DNA from: Pedobacter frigiditerrae
Lineage (GTDB): Bacteria; Bacteroidota; Bacteroidia; Sphingobacteriales; Sphingobacteriaceae
Direction: 5' to 3'
DNA length: 64,000 nucleotides
Assembly: GCF_004331645.1 (NCBI RefSeq)
Contig: NZ_SJSK01000002.1
Span: forward strand, 62,001 to 126,000
In this document: piece by piece, positions 24,598 to 32,262 of the stretch
Layout of the letters: each line of letters starts with the position of its first letter
Position numbering within the stretch: position 1 is the stretch's first letter
Program-made: the position numbers and the translations under genes
Notes under the pieces: generated by a model
Database searches by the model: none
Told to the model about the DNA's origin: nothing
Seen by the model: the letters and a program-made list of their open reading frames with translations, nothing else

Positions 24598-24631
24598 TTG
24601 CATCATATAAACTGCAATAGCACTACATTTG
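24598..24631 (+). promoter_or_regulatory. Bacteroidota promoter of the S1/P1 nuclease gene
   Basis: TTG at 24598-24600 and TACATTTG at 24624-24631 with a 23-nt spacer. The start ATG at 24649 follows 17 nt later. The promoter rules out the longer in-frame start at 24598. Confidence 0.5.
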
Positions 24632-24648
24632 CCCATCAAAATTATTTT

Positions 24649-25440
24649 ATGAAACTGAGACAATTATTCCCTATTGCCTTGTTTTGTATAAGCCTGTTCT
24701 TAATCTCTTGGGGTTATACTGGTCACAGAACAATTGGTCAAATTACACAGAACCATCTTAACCCTAAGGCAAAAGAAGCCATCAAAAATCTTTTAGGAGA
24801 TACCAGCATTGCTGAAGCTTGCACCTGGGCAGATGATGCAAGAAGAGAGCCCGAATTTTCGGAAACCGCTAACTGGCATTTTTTAAATCTTCCGCTAGGC
24901 TTATCTTTTGAAGATTTCAAGAAACACATTGATACATTAAGCAATGAAAACGTTTATACAGCCTTAAATAAGGCAAAAATAGAATTGACAAATCCTCAAG
25001 CTACAAGAATTCAAAAAGTGCATGCACTTAAATTCATCATGCATTTTGTAGGTGATTTACACCAACCAATGCACATTAGCAGAGCTGAGGATAAAGGAGG
25101 CAGTACCATTCAATTAAATTTCGATGAAAAAGGAACCAACTTACATAGCCTTTGGGATACCAAAATGTTAGAAAAACAAGGTTTAACTTACGATCAATTG
25201 GCTACTAAATACGATAATGTTTCTGCAGAAAACATTAAACAATGGCAAAACGATCCGTTGATACAATGGCTTTGGGAAAGTTACCAAATTTCAACGCAAC
25301 TTTATGCTGAGGTAGATGCTATGAATAAAAGAGTAATTGACGATGCATACTATCAAAAACATTTGCCAATGGTCGAAAAACGCATCCAACAAGCCGCAAT
25401 TAGACTGGCTGGTGTTTTAAATGAAATATATCCAGAATAA
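24649..25440 (+). CDS. Secreted S1/P1-type nuclease
   Basis: A 263-residue exported enzyme. A signal peptide of about 21 residues ends at ISWG, leaving the N-terminal Trp that binds zinc in this family (SWGYTGHRTIGQIT). Further zinc ligands are seen in TWADDAR, NWHFLN, FIMHFVGDLHQPMHIS and NLHSLWDTKML. These zinc-dependent nucleases cleave single-stranded DNA and RNA and release phosphate from 3'-nucleotides. It probably scavenges extracellular nucleic acid. The ATG at 24649 is chosen because the promoter lies over the upstream in-frame codons. Confidence 0.93.
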   Translation: MKLRQLFPIALFCISLFLISWGYTGHRTIGQITQNHLNPKAKEAIKNLLGDTSIAEACTWADDARREPEFSETANWHFLNLPLGLSFEDFKKHIDTLSNENVYTALNKAKIELTNPQATRIQKVHALKFIMHFVGDLHQPMHISRAEDKGGSTIQLNFDEKGTNLHSLWDTKMLEKQGLTYDQLATKYDNVSAENIKQWQNDPLIQWLWESYQISTQLYAEVDAMNKRVIDDAYYQKHLPMVEKRIQQAAIRLAGVLNEIYPE

Positions 25441-25507
25441 TTTTATTAAATATTTTCTGTAAAGCGGGGCAAGCGATTCTTAAGAAGATCTTGTCCTGCT
25501 TTAGTCT

Positions 25508-25525
25508 CTGCCAACCGCAGGCAGG
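25508..25525. repeat. CTGCC-ACCGCAGGCAGG palindromic repeat
   Basis: CTGCCAACCGCAGGCAGG is an interrupted palindrome. Relatives are at 56419-56435 (CTGCCTGCGGTAGGCAG) and 57081-57095 (CCTACCGCAGGCAGG). All are intergenic. Confidence 0.6.
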
Positions 25526-25546
25526 TTTTAGCTTTAATTTAAAGAT

Positions 25547-25858
25547 CTATTTATTCCCTTTAAAAACATTAACTGTGCTTGTTTTCCAAGCAATGTATCC
25601 TTGTAGGGCACAAATTTGTGCTACTTCTTTTTCTACAAAATCTGGCACATCGTTAGCTATTCTCCAACGAACGTTATACTTTAAGTTATAACTGATGTAG
25701 ATTACAATATCATCATCCATCGGTGGCATCGACGCCAAGGATTTTAAATGAACGTTTTGCAAATCGGATGCTAAACGTATCAATCTTTCCTTTAACACTT
25801 TAGCTAATGGTGCATGCGGATTAAACTCATCAAATATGGCAACGACAGTAACGGTCAT
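25547..25858 (-). CDS. Hypothetical 103-residue protein
   Basis: Reads MTVTVVAIFDEFNPHAPLAKVLKERLIRLASDLQNVHLKSLASMPPMDDDIVIYISYNLKYNVRWRIANDVPDFV... It is a compact alpha/beta pattern (strand, helix, strand, strand, helix) with no signal peptide. I do not recognise a family. It could be a small ferredoxin-fold or restriction-fold-like protein, but nothing decisive is visible. It converges with the nuclease gene; the 106 nt between them hold the CTGCC palindromic repeat. Confidence 0.6.
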   Translation of the reverse strand: MTVTVVAIFDEFNPHAPLAKVLKERLIRLASDLQNVHLKSLASMPPMDDDIVIYISYNLKYNVRWRIANDVPDFVEKEVAQICALQGYIAWKTSTVNVFKGNK

Positions 25859-26071
25859 AAAAAATTATGCTATTATTTTTAGCAAATGTAATAAAATTTA
25901 CCAAAGATAAAAGCAAAAAAATGTCAGTTTTATTATTTCTATGCAGATTATAACTAAACTTCCTCTAAACCAAAACTTTGTGTTTTTATATTTGTTGCTT
26001 TGTTCCGATTGAAGAAATCAATAACCATTAAAACTATATCACCTATATCTCTATGTGGTAAAATCTTTAAC

Positions 26072-26079
26072 TATCTTTG
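26072..26079 (+). promoter_or_regulatory. Bacteroidota -7 element (TATCTTTG)
   Basis: Exact TAnnTTTG match 16 nt before the ATG at 26096. Its position makes the longer in-frame start at 26000 unlikely. Confidence 0.5.
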
Positions 26080-26095
26080 CACAAATAGAAAACCC

Positions 26096-26545
26096 ATGGC
26101 AGTACTACATAAAAAAGAAGAAAAAATACAAGCAGTATTAGGCAGATTGCCTAAAAACTACACCAACGAAGAATTTGTTGCCATGTTTATTCAATTATAT
26201 TCTAAAGATTGGGGTAAAATTAAGTCTGCCTACATTAAACAATCGCAAGACAAAGAACCTGGAACGGTAATTAATATGCCTAAGCCAGATCTTTACTTAA
26301 AGCAAGTTTTAGAAACTTATTTAAAAAATAATGTGGCAGCAGCTGGTGTTCAAGTAAAGGAAGAACCAGTAGTGGTTGCAAAAGCACCTAAAATAGTTAA
26401 GGAAAAAACAGCTATTAAAAAAAAGGGAGTTAATGAAGAAACCATTACTGGCCCAGAAATCATTCAAACAGTTAAAAAAACAAAAGCGCCTGCTAAAATG
26501 AAAATAATTGAGGATGAAGCGGTTACAAAACTAAAAAAACAGTAG
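26096..26545 (+). CDS. Hypothetical basic protein with Lys-rich tail
   Basis: With the ATG at 26096 the protein has 149 residues: an N-terminal helical domain (MAVLHKKEEKIQAVLGRLPKNYTNEEFVAMFIQLYSKDWGKIKSAYIKQ) and a disordered tail of KAPKIVKEK / KKKGVNEE / KKTKAPAKMK segments, similar to histone-like tails. The first domain looks like a small helix bundle with an aromatic core. I do not recognise it. The basic tail suggests contact with nucleic acid, but that is inference. Confidence 0.65.
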   Translation: MAVLHKKEEKIQAVLGRLPKNYTNEEFVAMFIQLYSKDWGKIKSAYIKQSQDKEPGTVINMPKPDLYLKQVLETYLKNNVAAAGVQVKEEPVVVAKAPKIVKEKTAIKKKGVNEETITGPEIIQTVKKTKAPAKMKIIEDEAVTKLKKQ

Positions 26546-26638
26546 CAAAAAAAAAACTAGAGAAGAAAAAAAATAATAATGTTTATACAATAAATAGCTT
26601 TTTTAGGTGTTTATATATACGAGAGCGTTAATTTAGAT

Positions 26639-26676
26639 AACGGGGATTTGTCTTTGATGAATCCCTGTTTCTTTTT
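26639..26676 (+). terminator. Rho-independent terminator
   Basis: AACGGGGATT (26639-26648) pairs with AATCCCTGTT (26660-26669, one G-U pair) and is followed by TCTTTTT. It lies 95 nt after the stop at 26545, with purine-rich sequence between. Confidence 0.55.
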
Positions 26677-26701
26677 AGAAAAAATGCTATTGATTGGGAT
26701 A

Positions 26702-27067
26702 TTAACCTTTTAAATAATACCAAATCCCATTTTCTTGTTTAAAAACTGATCTTTCATGATGAATAAATATCTTTAAACCATTCTGGTAAAAAGCCTTAAA
26801 TTCTACAATGTCTTTTTTAGCTTCACAGATCTCTAGTTTTAACCAAACATTACTTTTAGCCGAATTCTCTATTTCCTTCTTTTGATACAAATGTCTTTGC
26901 GAAGGATGTGTTGTTTCAATTAAATAATCTATTAAATGTAAGGCGTAGGCAGAAAAACGAGAACGCATTAGCTTTTCTGGCGTTAATGGCTTTTCTTTAT
27001 TTAAATGAAATGGGTGGCAACAATTGGAATAGCTTAAGTTAGCACAACAAGGACAATCAATATGCAA
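26702..27067 (-). CDS. YchJ-family (UPF0225) protein with SEC-C-like metal site
   Basis: A 121-residue protein. The N terminus CPCCANLSYSNCCHPF is a SEC-C-like zinc motif. Then PLTPEKLMRSRFSAYALHLIDYLIETTHPSQRH is the diagnostic YchJ block, and the C-terminal half is an NTF2-like fold (VWLKLEICEAKKDIVEFKAFY...FIHHERSVFKQENGIWYYLKG). Members are widely conserved but functionally uncharacterised. Four nucleotides separate it from the cupin gene upstream, so the two are probably co-transcribed. Confidence 0.88.
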   Translation of the reverse strand: MHIDCPCCANLSYSNCCHPFHLNKEKPLTPEKLMRSRFSAYALHLIDYLIETTHPSQRHLYQKKEIENSAKSNVWLKLEICEAKKDIVEFKAFYQNGLKIFIHHERSVFKQENGIWYYLKG

Positions 27068-27071
27068 TATT

Positions 27072-27668
27072 TTAAACTTTAATTTTTTGCAAAATGACAG
27101 TTATTGATGGTGATATTAATTCCATATGATGAATTCTATTCATTGGAATATCTATAAAATCACCCACCTTCATTACTCTTAAATTTTCACACACTGTGAA
27201 TTTACATTCCCCTTCTAAAACTAACATACTTTCTAATACGTCTGGGTGATTTTCTTCTTTAACACCTAAAGTTGTAGTAACTACCATTTGTAAAACATCA
27301 TCGTCCTCACGAAGCACATGAATGGCTTTACCTGACACCGATGATTCCATTTCTAAGTCCTTCGTAAAATTTAACCAGTTTTTATAGCGTGAATATGCGG
27401 TAATTATAGGTAAATCATTGACATTCATAACTTGCTCTTTCTGTAAGTTTACAATGTTGTCTATTATCCTGCCCTTTAATGCAGGCCTTGGACCGTCAAT
27501 ATCTAAATCCGAATAGCTTTCAAAAGCCATTTCAATCTCTGAAATCTTTTCTAGTAATTCAGGATTATTTTTTACTGCTTTTTCTATATTAAGTTTCTCA
27601 TGTATAGGTAGAGAATCTAAAACATAAAGCTCTAATATGCCACTTTCTAGGTAAGGTGCTAAATTCAA
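27072..27668 (-). CDS. Anti-sigma-like N terminus fused to cupin domain (ChrR-like)
   Basis: A 198-residue cytoplasmic protein. Residues 1-70 (YLESGILELYVLDSLPIHEKLNIEKAVKNNPELLEKISEIEMAFESY...PRPALKGRII) follow the pattern of Bacteroidota anti-sigma factors, including the PRPALKGRI tail that normally leads to a membrane segment. Here a cupin domain (about 95-195: ESSVSGKAIHVLREDDDVLQMVVTT, EENHPDVLESMLVLEGECKFTV, GDFIDIPMNRIHHMEL) follows instead. This resembles the ChrR-type anti-sigma plan. No ECF sigma gene lies nearby, so its partner is unknown. Candidate metal ligands are His in ENHPD and IHHME. Confidence 0.8.
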   Translation of the reverse strand: MNLAPYLESGILELYVLDSLPIHEKLNIEKAVKNNPELLEKISEIEMAFESYSDLDIDGPRPALKGRIIDNIVNLQKEQVMNVNDLPIITAYSRYKNWLNFTKDLEMESSVSGKAIHVLREDDDVLQMVVTTTLGVKEENHPDVLESMLVLEGECKFTVCENLRVMKVGDFIDIPMNRIHHMELISPSITVILQKIKV

Positions 27669-27975
27669 GGTTATAAAAATAGTTAGTTTTAAATCTCTTT
27701 AATTAGTAAAACATTTTACCAATTCATCAGAAATAAATATATGACATATTTTTACAAGTTAAAAGCTGTTGAAGCAAAGAATTATCAACAAAATACTAAT
27801 AAACTAGCTATTAAGCTATAAATTACTTAAAAATGATGATTTTTGCTCTAAAAATCAAACTAACAGCACTAAAAACAGCTAAACACACACAAAATCAAGC
27901 AGAAAAAACACCTATAAACAAAATATCCTTTGTTTTTACCAAGCAAAGGATATTTTTAAGCTTTATAACAGTGAT
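27669..27975. other. AT-rich intergenic region, no gene seen
   Basis: About 307 nt without a convincing frame on either strand. It is A-rich with TAGC/CAGC-containing low-complexity stretches. The only structured element is the terminator-like hairpin at 27921-27955. Confidence 0.6.
27921..27955 (-). terminator. Hairpin terminator after the 107-residue protein gene
   Basis: AAATATCCTTTG (27921-27932) and CAAAGGATATTT (27944-27955) form a perfect 12-bp stem with an 11-nt loop. It lies 20 nt after the stop of the minus-strand gene ending at 27976; the T-run is weak on that strand. Confidence 0.5.
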
Positions 27976-28299
27976 TTATCTTCTTACTCTTGTAGGACTA
28001 TAAGCAATGAAATGATCTGCACCTATCTGTGACTCTATTAACTGATCCTTGATATGAATTTTTGGATATTTAGTATTGATGCGTTTTAAAACAGCGTCAC
28101 CAAAATCATCCATACTTTTTTGGTCAACCGCAACACTTACTGTTGGGTAATAATCATGTTCAATAGCTAATTTTTGAGTAAGTGAAACCTTTTCCAATTT
28201 CCAGTTTTCTGAAGGCATTATCCCATTTTCATCATTTGCATTATTTAGATGGAAAAGATATTCTGTTGCCATAAAGGCGATGTTGTTAGTTTTCATCAA
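27976..28299 (-). CDS. Hypothetical 107-residue protein
   Basis: Reads MMKTNNIAFMATEYLFHLNNANDENGIMPSENWKLEKVSLTQKLAIEHDYYPTVSVAVDQKSMDDFGDAVLKRINTKYPKIHIKDQLIESQ..., ending in a basic RVRR. No signal peptide or membrane segment; a mixed helix and strand protein with no family that I recognise. It is followed by a hairpin terminator and stands as a single-gene unit. The second Met (28296) is an equally good start. Confidence 0.6.
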   Translation of the reverse strand: MMKTNNIAFMATEYLFHLNNANDENGIMPSENWKLEKVSLTQKLAIEHDYYPTVSVAVDQKSMDDFGDAVLKRINTKYPKIHIKDQLIESQIGADHFIAYSPTRVRR

Positions 28300-28320
28300 T
28301 GTAATTTTTGTTTTTTTGTA

Positions 28321-28338
28321 ATGAAACCATCATGAGCA
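28321..28338. repeat. ATGAAACCATCATGAGCA repeat, copy 1 (partial)
   Basis: An 18-nt block identical to 53494-53511 and 17/18 identical to 59167-59184. Only the left end of the longer repeat is clearly recognisable here. The rest of 28300-28562 holds no gene that I can see. Confidence 0.65.
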
Positions 28339-28562
28339 TATCCACAGCTATTGCTTGTAAGCGTTTGCCCATAACAATTTTATTCATATAATTTAATGGC
28401 CCGATTAATTAAGTAAACCTACAAAATGGCCAAATGAAGGGTAAGTCCAATCGATAAGAATGCCAAAGGTAATTATATAATCGCACCAAACTATAAACGA
28501 GACAAATAATGCAAATATTTTACAATGAATAGAAATATTTAGAATAGCTATAAAAATGTTTT

Positions 28563-29180
28563 TTATTCTCCAGGCTTAACCTCACTAGTAGAGAAACTGT
28601 TTCCACTTAACCTATATTTAATGGTTTTTACTAAGGTTGTTGTTTTGCCGCTATCTACATTAACAACTGGAACAGAGCGAAACAGATCACCATTTTTAAC
28701 AAAAAACTTGTCATTGCCTTCATAACCTTTTTTAAGGTTATCCTTTAAACCCGGAAAACTGATTTTATCAAAACTTCCGTTGCTGTATTCAAAAACATTT
28801 AAGTCGTTAACGTTTTTCCTTACTACATATTGAACATATAACTCTGGATTTCCGTCATTGTCCATATCCATGTTCCAAGCATCGGCAATGATACCTTTCC
28901 TTTCAACAGAGATTGATTTGTAGTTGTTTTTCACAGAATCAGACATCAATAACAAATAACCACCTAAGGTATCAACTCCTTTTCCCCAACTTAGCACCTC
29001 AAAGTTAAAACCAGGTTTAATTTCTATGTTTTTATAAAATGGAAAAGGATTTGGTTCTTTAGTATCACCTTTGGTAGCTGGCGCCGCAGTTAATGGCTTG
29101 TCGTCACTTGTACAAGCAGCTATGAATAAAACACTGGCTAAAGCACAACATCCTAGTTTGATAGCTTTGGTTAATTTCAT
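28563..29180 (-). CDS. Lipoprotein with FG-GAP/EF-like segment, unknown function
   Basis: A 205-residue lipoprotein (lipobox FIAAC, Cys23). The mature part includes MDMDNDGNPELYVQYVV (about 104-120), a D-x-D-x-DG calcium-loop-like motif followed by a beta strand, as found in VCBS/FG-GAP-type proteins. The rest is beta-rich. I do not recognise a defined family; it is a periplasmic or surface-facing protein by its leader. It stands alone, downstream of no obvious operon partner. Confidence 0.7.
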   Translation of the reverse strand: MKLTKAIKLGCCALASVLFIAACTSDDKPLTAAPATKGDTKEPNPFPFYKNIEIKPGFNFEVLSWGKGVDTLGGYLLLMSDSVKNNYKSISVERKGIIADAWNMDMDNDGNPELYVQYVVRKNVNDLNVFEYSNGSFDKISFPGLKDNLKKGYEGNDKFFVKNGDLFRSVPVVNVDSGKTTTLVKTIKYRLSGNSFSTSEVKPGE

Positions 29181-29309
29181 TTTTGTGATGATTTTATTTT
29201 AAAACATTAAGAATTTCCAATCGTTAAGTTAACCTTAATTTTTCTTCATTTCTTAATGTTTAATTTTTGTTACGCATTTATCTTGTCTACTTATAACATT
29301 TAACGAAAA

Positions 29310-31217
29310 TTATTTCGTTTTAACATCAGCAGCACCATTATTTAATATTGTTTCTGTAACCACACTCCTTCTTCCACTTGGCATGATCACTATGGTTTTA
29401 AGCACTTTCTTCTGTCCTTGTGGCACAATAACTTTTATTGGGCTTTTATATTCAGTTGCGTTCTCAGATGGACGATAATTATCCAATGTGTAAAACACCT
29501 TAGCCCCTGGCATTGGTGATTTTAACTCCACTGTTATATTTTCTCCATTAATTACTTTTTCTGTTTGGCCTATTGGGGTTGGCACCCAATAATTAGTATT
29601 TGTTTTATCCAATCTGGCTAAATGTAAAGGTAAACGTTCTTCAGTAAAGTTTTTGATGTCTTTTCTTTCAACCGGGCTCCATGCAATTTCTGCTAAAGAA
29701 AACAACCTAGGTAAAAGCATGTATTCTACCTTAGCTGGTGTTTCCATATATTCTGTCCAAATATTTGCTTGCACACCAATTACATATTTACGTTGGCCTG
29801 CATTTAATTCTTTCGGAACCGGATCATAACCATAAACCTTTGTAAAATTAGACAAACCACCAATAGTTAGGGGCTCATCGGTTGAGGCAGATTGTTTATG
29901 ATCAAAATATAAACCAGCAGAACCTGGTGTCATGATTACATCATGATTTTGTTTGGCTGCCTCAATACCTCCTGCTTCTCCCCGCCAAGACATTACGGTT
30001 GCATTTGGCGCTAAACCACCTTCTAAAATCTCATCCCAACCAATAATAGACCTACCTTTTGCGTTAATGTATTTTTCCATTCTTTGGATAAAATAACTTT
30101 GCAAACCATGTTCGTCTTTCAGGTTATTATCTTTAATAAACTGCTGGCAAAAAGGAGATTGTTTCCAATATTCTTTAGGGCATTCATCGCCACCAATGTG
30201 GATGTATTTTGAGGGAAACAAGGCAATAACCTCATCCAATACATTTTCTAAAAATTTAAAGGTATTTTCTGTAGGCACAAAAACATCGTCAAAAACACCC
30301 CAGGTTTGTTGCACTTGTTTTCCCTTTCTATCTCCACTCCAAGGTGTTTTATCACTAATAAAGGTATCTCTATCGGGAAAACAACTTAACTCTGGGTAAG
30401 CCGCAATTGCTGCACCAGCATGGCCTGGCATTTCTATTTCTGGCACAACAGTAACGTACTTTGCTGCCGCATAGGCTACAACCTCCTTCACCTCGTCTTG
30501 TGTATAATAACCTTTATGCACCTCGTTGTCATTACCGCCTGTACCCGGATAATTACCTGCAATAGTTCCGTTTCTCGTGCTACCCACACTAACTAATTTA
30601 GGATATTTCTTAATCTCAATTCTCCACCCTTGGTCTTCTGTTAAATGCCAATGAAAATTATTCAGTTTATACTGCGACATTAAGTCGATGTATTTTTTAA
30701 TAAAAGAAACCGGGAAGAAATGACGGGCTACATCTAGGTGCAAGCCACGGTATTTAAAACGCGGATAATCGTTAATCTCAACCGATTGGATACTAATCCT
30801 ATCTTGTTTTTTCTCCGGCATTAATTGTATTAAAGATTGCACTGCGTAAAACAAACCCACTTCTGTACCCACTACCTTAATTTGGTTAGCTGTAATTGTT
30901 ATGGTATAACCCTCCCCAGGTAATTTATCGGCACCTGCCGAAGTTAAAACAATAGCTTTTTGCCCTGCCGTTAAAGTTTTTGCTTCTCTTAATGCAAAAC
31001 CACCTTTTGTTACAATAAATGCATTTAATAAATCCGCAGCCTTGGCATTTGCTGTTTCATTATTTACCAAAATAACAGTTTTATCTAAAGAAAAAGTACC
31101 CGTGTTTTTTTTAATGGAAACCGGAACCGGTATAATGCCCATATTGGCATCTGTTTGCGCAAAAGTTTGAATGGCAAAAAAACTTGCCAAGAAAAATAAT
31201 AGGTATTTTCTCATCAT
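29310..31217 (-). CDS. Beta-N-acetylhexosaminidase, GH20
   Basis: A 635-residue exported enzyme with a signal peptide to about residue 20 (AIQTFAQ). The GH20b domain covers about 28-150. The GH20 barrel covers about 152-530, with KYRGLHLDVARHF, WHLTEDQGWRIEIKKYPKL, PEIEMPGHAGAA and the catalytic pair Asp344-Glu345 in HIGGDECPKEYW. A small C-terminal chitobiase-type beta domain follows (GAKVFYTLDNYRPSENATEY...). It removes terminal GlcNAc/GalNAc by substrate-assisted catalysis. It stands as a single gene with a typical length for Bacteroidota members. Confidence 0.95.
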   Translation of the reverse strand: MMRKYLLFFLASFFAIQTFAQTDANMGIIPVPVSIKKNTGTFSLDKTVILVNNETANAKAADLLNAFIVTKGGFALREAKTLTAGQKAIVLTSAGADKLPGEGYTITITANQIKVVGTEVGLFYAVQSLIQLMPEKKQDRISIQSVEINDYPRFKYRGLHLDVARHFFPVSFIKKYIDLMSQYKLNNFHWHLTEDQGWRIEIKKYPKLVSVGSTRNGTIAGNYPGTGGNDNEVHKGYYTQDEVKEVVAYAAAKYVTVVPEIEMPGHAGAAIAAYPELSCFPDRDTFISDKTPWSGDRKGKQVQQTWGVFDDVFVPTENTFKFLENVLDEVIALFPSKYIHIGGDECPKEYWKQSPFCQQFIKDNNLKDEHGLQSYFIQRMEKYINAKGRSIIGWDEILEGGLAPNATVMSWRGEAGGIEAAKQNHDVIMTPGSAGLYFDHKQSASTDEPLTIGGLSNFTKVYGYDPVPKELNAGQRKYVIGVQANIWTEYMETPAKVEYMLLPRLFSLAEIAWSPVERKDIKNFTEERLPLHLARLDKTNTNYWVPTPIGQTEKVINGENITVELKSPMPGAKVFYTLDNYRPSENATEYKSPIKVIVPQGQKKVLKTIVIMPSGRRSVVTETILNNGAADVKTK

Positions 31218-31532
31218 GTGTGTGTCTTTAATATTTGGTAGCCCAAGATATAAAATTTAGGAGAGATGTAAGAAAAAGATGGATTGTAAATTATTATTGA
31301 TTGTAATTTGTAGTGGGACAGATCAGCAAATTAAATCTATGCCGCTCTAGCACTATGTCTAATTTGTTCCGACATATAAGATCAAAACATAACAATAATC
31401 TAATAGCTCAAAACAAAAAAGTTCAGCATACATTTTACAATATGCTAAACTTTTATCTCAATCAGAAACGGGATGCTTGCTCGGTTTTAGTGATAATTTG
31501 AACACCTATCATTTATACACTACACTAACCCC
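31218..31532. other. Intergenic region with one hairpin, no gene seen
   Basis: No supported frame. AAAAGTTCAGCATA (31417-31430) and TATGCTAAACTTTT (31441-31454) form a stem with one mismatch, flanked by A- and T-runs. It is a likely terminator for the decayed minus-strand gene that ends at 31533. Confidence 0.55.
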
Positions 31533-32229
31533 CTAATTCGCATTTGATAAATTGGTAAATTTAATTTTTTTTAAATCAGTGCCATCAATGTTTATCGAGT
31601 TAATAAAATTAACATCATCAGTTTTAAGAAAAAACACCTTATGTATTTTACCATTATAGCGAATTACTTTAGAATGAGTGCCGGTAGTGGCAAAATTATG
31701 TTTTGCCTTTGAGTCTTGAGATTAATATTAACTAATTGATAAGAGCATGCTGCTACTATATTGTCCGACTCCAATATTACTGGGTTACTATAAAATTTAG
31801 AATTTCTCAAGGTGTCATTAGTTACACTAATTTTCTTAATATTTCTTAAATTTTTATTATAGAAAAAAATACCATCATCGGGACCACTTTTTGCCAGAAG
31901 TATTCTATTTTGATCTACATATGTTAAATCAGAGAAGTTATAAGCCTTTATATCAGAAAGCTTATCAACCTTTAAGGTTTTATATTAAGTGAATAAATAT
32001 CGAAATTATGGGGGCACTACTCCTGAATCTGGAATAATTTCTGTATTCCTTCGCTTGCGTATAATATACAATGCTATCATTTACAAATACACCTTCAATT
32101 TTCAAAGCATTATTATCAGAGATATTTTTCATTTCTTTTCCTGACAAAGGGATAGGCAAAAGCCATCGCTATGTGACCTTTGGGAAAAGCACGAAAGGCC
32201 TTAAATGCACGGGAAGGAGAAGATAGCAT
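31533..32229 (-). pseudogene. Decayed beta-propeller-like secreted or surface protein gene
   Basis: The minus strand carries coding-like sequence broken into successive frames. One piece reads SGKEMKNISDNNALKIEGVFVNDSIVYYTQAKEYRNYSRFRSSAP. Near 32010 the frame slips to FDIYSLNIK; near 31978 it slips again to TLKVDKLSDIKAYNFSDLTYVDQNRILLAKSGPDDGIFFYNKNLRNIKKIS. Near 31705 it slips to HNFATTGTHSKVIRYNGKIHKVFFLKTDDVNFINSINIDGT and ends at a TAG (31533-31535). At least three frameshifts are needed. Repeating strand motifs suggest a propeller protein similar to the 6-bladed Bacteroidota type, but the family is uncertain. The 5' end (ATG at 32229) is a guess. Confidence 0.6.
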
Positions 32230-32262
32230 TGTTATTTCATGATAATTGAGCATAATTAACAA

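Noticed and set aside
31313..31501. Plus-strand frame of 62 residues
   Set aside because: It spans the terminator-like hairpin at 31417-31454, has no recognisable composition or start context, and is probably chance.
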